Assembly: GCF_000518645.1 (NCBI RefSeq)
Contig: NZ_JADZ01000013.1
Span: forward strand, 1-64,000
Direction: 5' to 3'
From: Curvibacter gracilis ATCC BAA-807
GTDB lineage: Bacteria > Pseudomonadota > Gammaproteobacteria > Burkholderiales > Burkholderiaceae_C
DNA: 64,000 bases
Part shown: positions 1 to 8,294 of the stretch, in pieces
Numbering within the stretch: position 1 is the stretch's first letter
Layout of the letters: each line of letters opens with the position of its first letter
Translations under genes and position numbers: made by a program
Notes under the pieces: generated by a model
The model's input: the letters and a program-made list of their open reading frames with translations, nothing else
Databases searched by the model: none
Told to the model about the DNA's origin: nothing

Positions 1-29
1 CAACAGCGCCTTCAGGGAGGATCGTCACC

Positions 30-2321
30 GTGCCCCGCACCGTCACCTACTGGTCTGCCGTGGCCCTTGAACTCAAGGGCAGCCCGGCCTTCGAAGTGCA
101 TAACCTGAGCGGGCGCGAAGCGCTGGGCGAGCTGTTCGAGTACAGCGTCGTGCTGCAAAGCCCCGACAGCCCCGACCTGAGCGAGCACGTCACGGCCAAC
201 CTGCCCTACAAGCAGATGGTGGGCCGCGAGGCGGGCGTGCGCATTGAGCTGGACGGGGGCGGCCAGCGCGAGATCAACGGCCTGGTCACCCGCGCCCGCT
301 ACCTGCGCTCGGAGAACCGGCGCAGCCTCTACGAGGTGACCCTGCAGCCCTGGCTGGCCCTGGCCGCGCGCACCAGCGACCACCGCATCTTTCAGGACCT
401 GGACGTCATCGGCATCACCCAGCAGGTGCTGGCCGACTACCCCTACCCGATGGAGCTGCGCGTGTCCCACAGCTACCCGAGGCGGGTGTTTCAGGTGCAG
501 TACGGCGAGACCGACCTGGGCTTTCTGAGCCGGTTGTGGCAAGAGTGGGGGCTGTACTACCACTGGCAGCACGAGGGCGGCAAACACCGTCTCATTCTGG
601 TCGACGATGCGGGCGCCCACCCGCCCTGCCAAGGCGCGTACGCCACCGTGGCCTACTATGGGCACGGCGCCAAGCTCACCGAAGAGTACTGCCATCAGTT
701 CAGCACCCAGGAAGGCCTGCAAAGCGGGCGCTGGGTGAGCGACGACTTCGACTTCACCCGCCCGCGGGCGCGGCTGCAGCAAAGCAGCGCCCTGCCGCGC
801 AACACCGGCCACCCCGGGCAAGAGCTGTACCGCTGGCCGGGCGACTACGCCGACCCCGACGAAGGGCGCAACCTCAGCCTCACCCGCATGCAAGAGGCCG
901 GCGCACCCGGCAACCGGGCCCAGGGCTCGGGCAAGCTGCGCGGCATCGAGTGCGGGCGCACCTTCACCCTTCAGAAACACCCCCAGGACAAGGCCAACCA
1001 GCGCTGGCTGGTGCTCAGCACCACGCTGCAGATCCAGGAAAGCGCCCACGCCTCAGGGCAAGAGGGCTACAGCTGCCACTGCAGCTTTGAACTGCAGCCG
1101 GCCAAGCACGTGTTCCGCAGCCCTCAAACCCAGCCCAAACCCCTCACCACCGGCCCCCAGACCGCCATCGTCACCGGCCCGCCCGGGCAAGAGATCCACA
1201 CCAACGAGTATGGCCAGGTCAAGGTGCAGTTCCACTGGGACCGCTACGGCCAGCGCGACGAACACAGCAGCTGCTGGATCCGCGTCTCGCAGCCCTGGGC
1301 AGGCAGCAACTTTGGGGGTATCGCCACGCCGCGCATCGGGCAAGAGGTGATCGTCGACTTCGAAAACGGCGACCCCGACCGCCCCATCATCACCGGGCGG
1401 GTCTACAACGCGCTGAACATGCCGCCCTGGGCGCTGCCGGGCAACGCCAGCATGAGCGGGCTGCTGAGCCGCTCCACGCCCGGGGGCACGCCGGGGGCGG
1501 GCCTCAAGAACGGGGTGGGGGACGCCAACGCGCTGCGCTTTGAAGACAAGAAGGGTCAAGAGCAGCTGTGGCTGCACGCCCAGAAAGACCAGTTGAGCGA
1601 GGTGGAGCACGACGAAGACAAATGGGTGGGCCACGACCGGCGCAAGACCATAGACCACGACGAAACCAGCCACATCCGCAACGACCGCACCGAGACGGTG
1701 GGGCACGACGAGCGCATCACGGTGCACAACAACCGCAGCGAGCGGGTGGACCATGACGAGCACATCAGCATCGGAGACAACCGCAGCGAAGACGTGGGCC
1801 GCAACGAGACCATCCACATCGGAGGCAACCGCAGCGTGACGGTGGGCGGCCTGAAGACCGAGACGGTGACCTTGGCCAAGGCCGAGACCATCGGGTTGGG
1901 CAAGGCGCTGAGCATTGGCGGCGCCTACCAGACCACGGTGGGCGGCTTGATGAACACCACGGTGGGTTTGCAGAAATCCGAGCAGGTGGGGCTCAACGCC
2001 AGCCAGAGCATCGGCAAGGACAGAAGCATCTCCATTGCCAACGATGACCAGAAAACCGTGGGCAACAACCACAGCGAGCAGATTGGCAAGAACCAGGCCA
2101 TCGAAGTGGGGGCCGACCATGCGCTGCGCGTCAAGGCCAACAGCCTCACCCAGGCCGGCCAGGAACTGGCGCTGCAGGCCGGTGCCTTGTTGCAGGCCAA
2201 AGGGCAGGATGTGGTGATCACCGGGGCCAGCAGCATCCGCCTGCAATGCGGGGCCAGCACCATCGAACTCAAGCCCGGCTTGATCACCATCGATGCCCCG
2301 CTGGTGAAGATCAACAGTTGA
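30..2321 (+). CDS. vgrG: T6SS spike protein VgrG
   Basis: This is a 763-residue VgrG, the trimeric spike that sits under the T6SS tip and carries effectors out of the cell. The N-terminal half has the phage gpD/gp27-like fold region. An OB-fold gp5-like segment lies at about residues 380-460 and ends in the diagnostic stretch GDPDRPIITGRVYN. From about 520 to 690 runs a beta-helix needle of degenerate 8-residue repeats rich in H/D/N (such as VGHDERITVHNNRSE), followed by a DUF2345-like end. The start is GTG at 30, preceded by AGGGAGG at 14-20. The adaptor, PAAR and effector genes follow closely on the same strand, so this VgrG probably loads the effector encoded at 3734. No core T6SS genes are visible, so this is an orphan vgrG island within the window. 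Confidence 0.95.
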   Translation: MPRTVTYWSAVALELKGSPAFEVHNLSGREALGELFEYSVVLQSPDSPDLSEHVTANLPYKQMVGREAGVRIELDGGGQREINGLVTRARYLRSENRRSLYEVTLQPWLALAARTSDHRIFQDLDVIGITQQVLADYPYPMELRVSHSYPRRVFQVQYGETDLGFLSRLWQEWGLYYHWQHEGGKHRLILVDDAGAHPPCQGAYATVAYYGHGAKLTEEYCHQFSTQEGLQSGRWVSDDFDFTRPRARLQQSSALPRNTGHPGQELYRWPGDYADPDEGRNLSLTRMQEAGAPGNRAQGSGKLRGIECGRTFTLQKHPQDKANQRWLVLSTTLQIQESAHASGQEGYSCHCSFELQPAKHVFRSPQTQPKPLTTGPQTAIVTGPPGQEIHTNEYGQVKVQFHWDRYGQRDEHSSCWIRVSQPWAGSNFGGIATPRIGQEVIVDFENGDPDRPIITGRVYNALNMPPWALPGNASMSGLLSRSTPGGTPGAGLKNGVGDANALRFEDKKGQEQLWLHAQKDQLSEVEHDEDKWVGHDRRKTIDHDETSHIRNDRTETVGHDERITVHNNRSERVDHDEHISIGDNRSEDVGRNETIHIGGNRSVTVGGLKTETVTLAKAETIGLGKALSIGGAYQTTVGGLMNTTVGLQKSEQVGLNASQSIGKDRSISIANDDQKTVGNNHSEQIGKNQAIEVGADHALRVKANSLTQAGQELALQAGALLQAKGQDVVITGASSIRLQCGASTIELKPGLITIDAPLVKINS

Positions 2322-2335
2322 AGAGGGGGCTGTTG

Positions 2336-2698
2336 ATGGGACAACCTGCTGCACGCATTGGCGACATGCACACCTGCCCGATGATCGAGCCCGGGCCCAC
2401 ACCGCATGTTGGCGGGCCCATTGTGTCGGGGGAAGCCAGCGTCATCATCGGCGGCTCTCCCGCCGCCCGTGTGGGTGACCGTGCCGCCTGTGCCGGCCCG
2501 GTGGATTCGATCACCCAGGGCGAAAGCACCGTGCTCATCGGTGGCCGGCCCGCCGCCCGCCTGGGCGACAAGACCGCTCACGGCGGCATCATCGTGGCGG
2601 GTTGCCCCACCGTGCTCATAGGCCGCAATGAGGGCGAGTGCCTGGCCCAGGCCGCCCGTTCAGGGGCCGCCGTGCTTCATTCGATGGGGGCCGACTGA
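2336..2698 (+). CDS. PAAR-domain T6SS tip protein
   Basis: This is a 120-residue PAAR protein, the zinc-binding cone that caps VgrG. The family repeat is plain: PAARIGD near the start, PAARVGD in the middle and PAARLGD later, each followed by a beta turn and a hydrophobic VIIGG/VLIGG strand. Conserved His and Cys residues (HTCPM, HGG, GC) fit the zinc site. ATG at 2336 is chosen because it lies 14 bp after the vgrG stop, behind an AGAGGGGG ribosome-binding site. A longer upstream reading would run through vgrG in another frame. The protein ends with the PAAR domain, so it carries no fused toxin and the effector must be separate. Confidence 0.93.
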   Translation: MGQPAARIGDMHTCPMIEPGPTPHVGGPIVSGEASVIIGGSPAARVGDRAACAGPVDSITQGESTVLIGGRPAARLGDKTAHGGIIVAGCPTVLIGRNEGECLAQAARSGAAVLHSMGAD

Positions 2699-2699
2699 A

Positions 2700-3311
2700 A
2701 TGCACTCCCCCTACAAGCCGCCCACGCCCCCTGTGCCCGACCGATACACCGCCGCCTGTGCCGTGGCGGTTCGCCGGCTCCTGAGGGCTCAGCCTGCCGA
2801 GCAAGCCTACGCCATCGTTGACACGGCGGTCGACGACCGCCTGTATGGCTGGCTGCAGCTTGAGCCACCCCGCAGCGAAGTGACCTGCCTATACGACGGC
2901 GACCCGGCTGTGCGCTACGCACGCTATGCGCCCTACCTGATGCACCTGCACGAGCACAGCCCGCTGCTGCGCCAGTGGTTTGAACGCGGCTGGCAGCAGC
3001 ACTGGGGCATCTGGTGCACCAGCGCGCAAGAGCCGGCGCGCCTGAAGCGCCACTTCAAACGTTTTCTCACGTTGAAGCACGAAGGCCGTCTGGCCTACCT
3101 GCGCTACTACGACCCCCGTGTGCTGATGACCCTGTTGCCCGCCCTGAACCCCGGCCACCTGTCAGATTTTTTTGGGGCCGAGGTCATCGGCAGCTATGGC
3201 GCCTGCCGACCGGATGGGCAGTTGTGGGTGGCCAGCGCCGTGCGCCCCAGTTGGCTGCACCAAACCTTTGGCGCGGCCAAGCTGGTCAGCGCGCTGTACC
3301 CCCTTCGTTGA
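2700..3311 (+). CDS. DUF4123 T6SS effector adaptor/chaperone
   Basis: This is a 203-residue protein of the DUF4123 (Tap/TEC-type) family, which holds cognate effectors and docks them onto VgrG. Family marks are AYAIVDTAVDDRLYGWL near residue 40, CLYDGDP, YAPYLMHL, HWGIWC, a basic RHFKRFL stretch and the strongly conserved YYDPRVLMTLLP followed by FFGAEV. ATG at 2700 follows the PAAR stop by one base, implying coupled translation. The position between PAAR and effector is the usual one for these adaptors and suggests it serves the nuclease at 3734. Pairing with that effector is inferred from position only. Confidence 0.88.
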   Translation: MHSPYKPPTPPVPDRYTAACAVAVRRLLRAQPAEQAYAIVDTAVDDRLYGWLQLEPPRSEVTCLYDGDPAVRYARYAPYLMHLHEHSPLLRQWFERGWQQHWGIWCTSAQEPARLKRHFKRFLTLKHEGRLAYLRYYDPRVLMTLLPALNPGHLSDFFGAEVIGSYGACRPDGQLWVASAVRPSWLHQTFGAAKLVSALYPLR

Positions 3312-3332
3312 ACCACGCACGGGCGCAGCAAC

Positions 3333-3737
3333 ATGCCTTTGTCCAACACAGAACTCCGCCGCCTGCAGCGCGCCGCGCTGCAGGCCCATGAAGCCATGCT
3401 GGCCGATGCCGTGCGCGAGGTGGCCCAGCTTGGCCCCCGCGACTGGCCTGCCAATGCCTTGCTGGCCCACACCCGCCGTGGCCTGGACCGCGCTGTGCTG
3501 CATGGCCTGGACACCCAGCCCGACCTGCTGAGCTTTCTGGCCTTTCGCCACCTGTTTGGCGAGCGCTTTGACGAGTTTCCGGCGGTGCGGCGCTACCTGG
3601 CGCGCACCGACCTGCCCAGCGGCCACCGCATGCAACACATGATGCTCACGCTGCCCCTGGGCATCTGGGACGTGGTGCGCCGCCGCACACCGCCCGGGCC
3701 CTCGCCCCTGGGCATCCACCCCGAGGAGGCGCCATGA
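3333..3737 (+). CDS. Conserved T6SS-island protein of unknown function
   Basis: This 134-residue protein belongs to no family I can name. It is mostly charged and probably helical, with a core HTRRGLDRAVLHGLD followed by FRHLFGERFDE and YLARTDLPS. A close relative of nearly the whole protein forms the first ~115 residues of the gene at 6846, which shows that the family is real and has been duplicated locally. The stop overlaps the next start (ATGA at 3734-3737), so it is translated together with the nuclease effector. That coupling, and its place between adaptor and effector, suggest a co-chaperone or N-terminal effector accessory. There is no signal peptide or membrane segment. The function is inferred from context only. 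Confidence 0.75.
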   Translation: MPLSNTELRRLQRAALQAHEAMLADAVREVAQLGPRDWPANALLAHTRRGLDRAVLHGLDTQPDLLSFLAFRHLFGERFDEFPAVRRYLARTDLPSGHRMQHMMLTLPLGIWDVVRRRTPPGPSPLGIHPEEAP

Positions 3738-4522
3738 GCACCGCCGCCCTTGAGAATTTCCGAGGCCCAGGCTGCGGTCACCTGGCGTACGGCTTCAGGG
3801 CCCTGGACATGCTCAAAAAATCAGACAGCCTGTGCCAGGTGCTGCCCCCGATCGGCAACCAAGCCTGCCGCAGCAAAGACTACATGAACGAGATCGACAG
3901 CCGGGCCCTGTGCACCTTGTTTTGCTGTTGCAACAAGACCGGTGGACGGCAGGCCTGCGTCAAGAATGTGCTGTGGGCCGCCGACGGGGCCAATGGCTAC
4001 AGCGGGCACTACAAGGCCGAGGTGCCCTACATCGATCGCCAGCCCCAGATGTCACGCAACAACCCCAAGCGTGCCACCCGCGGCCGGCCCGCGGGCTCTC
4101 GCATCCCCGATGTGGTGGTGGTCAAGGATGGCGCCAAGCCCCCCACGCTGGACAATGTTCAGAAGGCCTATGAGATGAAGTTTCCGGGCGACAGCTACGG
4201 CAATGAGATCGGGTCGGACCACATGACCCAGCAGGAGGCCTACAAGGATCTGTTTGAGGACAAGATCGATGAAAAGCCAATGACAACCCAAAGTTGCAAG
4301 TGTGACGACGAAGACGAGGCAAAAGAGAACGCCAGCGTGCTGCAAAAGGCCCGCGCCTGGGAGGCCCAGCGCGATCAGGCCCTGGCGATCGAGCACCCGC
4401 TCAACGAAGAGATGTGGCCTTTGATCGCCAGCGCATTGACCGGTGGCGTGACCAGTGTGATCGGGAGGGGGGCGAGCTTGTTGCTGGGACGCGCCTTGCA
4501 AGTCCTCAAGCTGGCGTTTTAA
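3734..4522 (+). CDS. Predicted T6SS VRR-NUC nuclease effector
   Basis: This 262-residue protein carries a PD-(D/E)xK nuclease core of the VRR-NUC type: RIPDVVVVKDG with D126, then YEMKFPGD with E147-x-K149, then TQQEAY with Q166/Q167. These are the expected metal-binding and catalytic residues. The N-terminal 80 residues are rich in Cys, including a CCC at 64-66. The last 60 residues are helical with a hydrophobic amphipathic end. A strong GAGGAGG ribosome-binding site precedes the ATG at 3734, which overlaps the upstream stop. Known T6SS VRR-NUC toxins attack DNA in target cells. The location after VgrG, PAAR and adaptor and before immunity-type genes supports an antibacterial effector. Activity is inferred from motifs, not shown. 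Confidence 0.82.
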   Translation: MSTAALENFRGPGCGHLAYGFRALDMLKKSDSLCQVLPPIGNQACRSKDYMNEIDSRALCTLFCCCNKTGGRQACVKNVLWAADGANGYSGHYKAEVPYIDRQPQMSRNNPKRATRGRPAGSRIPDVVVVKDGAKPPTLDNVQKAYEMKFPGDSYGNEIGSDHMTQQEAYKDLFEDKIDEKPMTTQSCKCDDEDEAKENASVLQKARAWEAQRDQALAIEHPLNEEMWPLIASALTGGVTSVIGRGASLLLGRALQVLKLAF

Positions 4523-4613
4523 GCACCGCGCCCCCCACGTCGCCCCTGGTCTGCCTCATTGATCTCCGGCCACCCCATCGACGCCTCACCCCTTACCAAC
4601 ACCAGGAACCCCC

Positions 4614-5702
4614 ATGCCCCCCTTAGACCCGAACCTGAGCGAAAAAGACGTGCTCCAAGCCTTGCAAGGCACGCTGGAGGTGGTGGACACGCTGCGCGTG
4701 ATCGACAACCTCAACAATCTGGTGGCGCGCGGCGGCTTCATGCTGAACATGGCGTTTCTGGACGGTGACCAGTTGGCGGTGCGCGAGCGCTTTTGGGCGC
4801 TGTTTGACCACTACTGCCGCGTGGTGCCGCTGCAGGAGATGGTGTGGTGGCGCATTGGCCGGCCACTGCCCTTTTTGAGTGAACGCGCCCAAAAGCAGAT
4901 CGCAGACGAGCGTACCTACCGCTTCAATCCCAAGGTTGTGCATTCCTTTCGAATGGGCTCGGGCCTGCAAAGCCTCAAGATGCGGGGCCCGGCGATCTGG
5001 GACGATCACGCCCAGGCGCATTACTGCAAGGTGTTTATCCGAGACTCCAAATCGATGTGGTTTCGCGATACGCACATCACACCGGGCTCAGGCCCCTCGC
5101 CCAGCGTGGTGCGCTTTGGCTTCCCGGTGTCGTGGGTGAGGGGTGGGGGCGACACGGCGGGCTTTGTCAAGCAGGCGGTGCAGATTCTGCAGCCGCTGTG
5201 GGCCACGGCGGGCTGGGGGGTGATCCCGGCGCCCACCGAAGAAATCTCGTGGAGCAATGAGGCTCAGCAGCGCCTGTACCCTTGGTTGGAGCGTTTTGCG
5301 GGCATCGATGCGATCAGCTCATTCACACTGAACAAAACGGCTTTTCACAAGGGCATGCCCAGCATCAACTGGATCAATTTTGTGAGTGATGCGCTGTTGC
5401 AGCCGCTGGGCGGGCGCGAGGCGGTGCGGGCGCAGGTGCAGGCCAGCCAGTGGCTGACGGCCAAAGACGTGGGCAACTGCCTGATGGTGCAGGCGGGGCC
5501 ATTTCCGAGCGTGTGCGACACGCTCAGCGGGCTGCCGCTGCCGGCGGGCTTTGGCGAGGCGGCGCGGCTGCTCAAGCCCATCCGGGTGCAAGGCGTTCTC
5601 AACAGTTTTGTGAGCAGCAAAGGCGGGCACGGCCCCGACGATGAGGACTGGCAGCGCGACTGCGATCAGTGGTTTGGGCGCTTTGACCGCTATGGGCTAT
5701 GA
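4614..5702 (+). CDS. DUF3396-type T6SS immunity protein, copy 1
   Basis: This intact 362-residue protein matches the layout of the DUF3396 (type VI immunity) family: a GFMLNMAFLDGD strand, a WALFDHYC helix, an HYCKVFIRDSKSMWFRD region and a VVRFGFPVSW strand, then a Trp-rich C-terminal half. There is no signal peptide, as expected for protection against a nuclease in the cytoplasm. It starts 91 bp after the effector stop, so it is the likely cognate immunity gene. A second copy follows directly (5731). The first 240 bp are identical between the copies, about 90 bp then differ sharply, and the rest is almost identical. Confidence 0.82.
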   Translation: MPPLDPNLSEKDVLQALQGTLEVVDTLRVIDNLNNLVARGGFMLNMAFLDGDQLAVRERFWALFDHYCRVVPLQEMVWWRIGRPLPFLSERAQKQIADERTYRFNPKVVHSFRMGSGLQSLKMRGPAIWDDHAQAHYCKVFIRDSKSMWFRDTHITPGSGPSPSVVRFGFPVSWVRGGGDTAGFVKQAVQILQPLWATAGWGVIPAPTEEISWSNEAQQRLYPWLERFAGIDAISSFTLNKTAFHKGMPSINWINFVSDALLQPLGGREAVRAQVQASQWLTAKDVGNCLMVQAGPFPSVCDTLSGLPLPAGFGEAARLLKPIRVQGVLNSFVSSKGGHGPDDEDWQRDCDQWFGRFDRYGL

Positions 5703-5730
5703 GCACGGCCCGTTGACACCAGGAACCCCC

Positions 5731-6818
5731 ATGCCCCCCTTAGACCCGAACCTGAGCGAAAAAGACGTGCTCCAAGCCTTGCAAGGCACGCTGGAGGTGG
5801 TGGACACGCTGCGCGTGATCGACAACCTCAACAATCTGGTGGCGCGCGGCGGCTTCATGCTGAACATGGCGTTTCTGGACGGTGACCAGTTGGCGGTGCG
5901 CGAGCGCTTTTGGGCGCTGTTTGACCACTACTGCCGCGTGGTGCCGCTGCAGGAGATGGTGTGGTGGTGGGGGGGCGCCCTCTGCCTTATCTGGGTGAAC
6001 GGGCCCAGGCCAAGCTGCGCGAACTCAAACACAACGCGCTCAACCCGAAGTACGCCATCAGCTTCCGCATGGGTTCGGGCCTGCAAAGCCTCAAGATGCG
6101 GGGCCCGGCGATCTGGGACGACCACGCCCAGGCGCATTACTGCAAGGTGTTTATCCGAGACTCCAAATCGATGTGGTTTCGCGATACGCATGTCACACCG
6201 GGCTCAGGCCCCTCGCCCAGTGTGGTGCGCTTTGGCTTCCCGGTGTCGTGGGTGCGGGGTGGGGGTGACACGGCGGGCTTTGTCAAGCAGGCGGTGCAGA
6301 TTCTGCAGCCGCTGTGGGCCACGGCGGGTTGGGGCGTGATCCCGGCGCCCACCGAAGAAATCTCGTGGAGCAATGAGGCGCAGCAGCGCCTGTACCCCTG
6401 GCTGGAGCGCTTTGCGGGCATCGATGCCATCAGTTCGGACACACTGAACAAAACCGCTTTTAACAAGGGCATGCCCAGCATCAACTGGATCAATTTTGTG
6501 AGCGATGCGCTGTTGCAACCGCTGGGCGGGCGCGAGGCGGTGCGGGCGCAGGTGCAGGCCAGCCAGTGGCTGACGGGCAAAGACGTGGGCAACTGCCTGA
6601 TGGTGCAGGCGGGGCCGTTTCCGAGCGTGTGCGACACGCACAGCGGGCTGCCGCTGCCGGCGGGCTTTGGCGAGGCGGCGCGGCTGTTCAAGCCCATCCG
6701 GGTGCAAGGCGTGCTCAATGACTTTGTGAGCAGCAAGGTCGGGCACGGCCCCGACGATGAGGCCTGGCAGCGCGACTGCGATCAGTGGTTTGGGCGCTTT
6801 GACCGCTATGGCTTGTAG
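5731..6818 (+). pseudogene. DUF3396-type immunity gene, copy 2, frameshifted
   Basis: This second copy starts at ATG 5731 and reads like copy 1 for about 80 residues. The frame is then lost in a run of seven G (5969-5975). The remaining ~280 codons are open in the next frame to the stop at 6818 and keep the family sequence (GGRPLPYLGERAQ onward). One extra G would restore a full ~362-residue protein. The rest of the gene is well preserved, so the break is recent, phase-variable, or a sequencing error. If real, the product would be a short N-terminal fragment, or an internally started protein lacking residues 1-80. The segment just after the G run differs from copy 1, so the two copies may not neutralise the same toxin. 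Confidence 0.8.
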
Positions 6819-6845
6819 ACCTGACGAATGAGGAGTGAATGCAGC

Positions 6846-7559
6846 ATGACGATGTCCGACAAGACCGAACAGCGCCGCCAGCAACGTGCGGCGCTGCAAG
6901 CGCAGGAAGTGGCCCTGGCGCAGGCAGTGCGCGAGGCAGCCCATCTCAATGCAGACGATTGGCCGGACGAGGTTTTGCTGGCCCACACCCGCCGTGGGCT
7001 GGACCGTGCGGTGTTGCACGGGCTGGACAGCCAACCCGACATTCTGGGTTTTTTGAGCTTTCGCCATTTGTTTGGCGAGCGCTTTGATGAGGTGCCTGCA
7101 GTGCGGCAGTACCTTGCGCGCACCGATCTGCCCAGCGATCAACGCATGCAGCGCATGATGCTAGAGTTGCCCTTTGATGTCTGGCAGCAGGTGGGCCAAA
7201 GCACGCCGCCCGGCCCTTCGCCAGAGGGGTGGGCCGAGCTGGCGCAGGAGGCGGGGCCGGTCGTTCAAGGCCAAGGGCTTGAGCCGCAAGCGGGCGATTC
7301 GCAGCGCATTGAGCCAGCGGAATCAGACGGGCCCTTTGTGTGCACACTGAGCTCGTACCAAGAGTACCTGCGTGAGTTGCAAAAGAAGAAGTTGGCCTGG
7401 GCCGCCTTGCGTGATGAGGTGCTGGCCCTCCAGCCCATCCTCCAGGATGAACGCTGGCAAAAGGCAGCCAGCGTGCTGGGCGGTGGCCAAGGAGAGGTGC
7501 CGACCAGGGCTGCAGCCCGGTGTGCCAAGGGCTTGCAGGGTTTGGGAATCCATTTCTGA
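6846..7559 (+). CDS. Chimeric T6SS-island protein: unknown-family head plus effector-like tail
   Basis: This is about 237 residues. The first ~115 are a clear relative of the protein at 3333 (HTRRGLDRAVLHGLD, FRHLFGERFDE, YLARTDLPS all shared). A Pro/Gln-rich linker follows. The last ~70 residues (LQKKKLAWAALRDEVLAL, then DERWQKAASVLGGG) resemble the C-terminal tail of the nuclease effector at 3734 (LQKARAWEAQRDQALAI, then EEMWPLIASALTGG). No PD-(D/E)xK core is present. The simplest reading is a deletion that joined a duplicated accessory gene to the tail of a duplicated effector, removing the nuclease. ATG 6846 is chosen over the upstream 6828 because the GAGGAG site lies between them; 6852 is also possible. 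The function is unknown. Confidence 0.65.
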   Translation: MTMSDKTEQRRQQRAALQAQEVALAQAVREAAHLNADDWPDEVLLAHTRRGLDRAVLHGLDSQPDILGFLSFRHLFGERFDEVPAVRQYLARTDLPSDQRMQRMMLELPFDVWQQVGQSTPPGPSPEGWAELAQEAGPVVQGQGLEPQAGDSQRIEPAESDGPFVCTLSSYQEYLRELQKKKLAWAALRDEVLALQPILQDERWQKAASVLGGGQGEVPTRAAARCAKGLQGLGIHF

Positions 7560-7689
7560 TCTGATGGATTTGGGCCAGCGATTGCTACCCCGCGTCCTGG
7601 CGGTGTGAGTGGCTCGGCAAGCCCGTTGGAAGAGAATGAAAACCGAACCACCGTAGCCCGTGGCGATTCAGGAGAAGGAGCTGCCGCCG

Positions 7690-8094
7690 ATGCGTTTTAC
7701 ACGCTTGAAAACCACCATTATTGCGCTGCTCTTTGGGCTGCCGATGGCCTTCATCGAGCCCTACCCATCAGAACATGATGTGGCGCTGCTTGCACTGGGT
7801 GCATTGTTTTTCGGGTTTGTGTTCACCGTTATCCGAGAGCCTGATCTGAAGCGGGTGTGGATTGGCTATGGCCTCGCCACATTCATGTGCTTCGCCGTCT
7901 CATGCGTGTGGTGGTGGGGCGCAATGCGTGCTGGCTGGTGGTACCCACCTCAACTGCCCATCATTCAGCAATTTATCTGGGTGGATGGTGAATCCGCGTA
8001 TGACGCGATGGTGAGCAATCTATTTCTGATGCTGTGGCTTGTTGTCACGGCCGCCTTTGTGGCTTGGCAAGTGAGGGCGCGCGGACGGGGTTGA
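7690..8094 (+). CDS. Small inner-membrane protein, unknown family
   Basis: This 134-residue protein has about four hydrophobic segments: IIALLFGLPMAFIEPY near residue 12, VALLALGALFFGFVFTVI near 35, IGYGLATFMCFAVSCVWWWGA near 65 and LFLMLWLVVTAAFVAW near the end. ATG at 7690 is preferred to the in-frame GTG at 7660 because a GGAGAAGGAG site sits 9 bases upstream. I do not recognise the family. Its base composition is visibly less GC-rich than its neighbours, in keeping with recent acquisition. In an effector island a small polytopic protein could be an immunity protein against a membrane toxin, but nothing in the sequence proves that. Confidence 0.6.
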   Translation: MRFTRLKTTIIALLFGLPMAFIEPYPSEHDVALLALGALFFGFVFTVIREPDLKRVWIGYGLATFMCFAVSCVWWWGAMRAGWWYPPQLPIIQQFIWVDGESAYDAMVSNLFLMLWLVVTAAFVAWQVRARGRG

Positions 8095-8141
8095 TTTTGC
8101 TGGGTCGGCTCCAAGCGGGGAGCACAGTCAATCCTGGGACG

Positions 8142-8294
8142 ATGCGATACCAAAGCGGCGTGGTCATCTGCGTGGGCGGCGCCAACAAGAGTTCGGGCAA
8201 ATCAGGCGGCTCGATCATCAAAGACCTGGCCCGCTTTGACGGCCAACGCTGGGAGCGCATTCACGACCCGGACAACGAGCGCATCGACGAGTGA
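8142..8294 (+). pseudogene. Remnant C-terminus of a beta-propeller-like island protein
   Basis: This is a 50-codon open stretch whose end (KDLARFDGQRWERIHDPDNE) resembles the last residues of the intact gene at 8708 (YKDLAYLD, then WVRVHHPDNPRVD). It therefore looks like the surviving 3' end of a paralogue whose upstream part has been deleted. Its stop (TGA 8292-8294) overlaps the ATG of the following immunity-gene remnant, showing that such a gene once preceded a DUF3396-type gene in a coupled pair. Confidence 0.6.

Noticed and set aside
1630-2100. Repeat units in vgrG as a CRISPR-like or tandem DNA repeat
   Set aside because: The periodicity is at protein level (beta-helix turns) with variable codons and no conserved DNA unit or spacers.
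4614-6818. Tandem repeats as insertion-sequence copies
   Set aside because: They are two copies of a gene, without transposase, terminal inverted repeats or target-site duplications.
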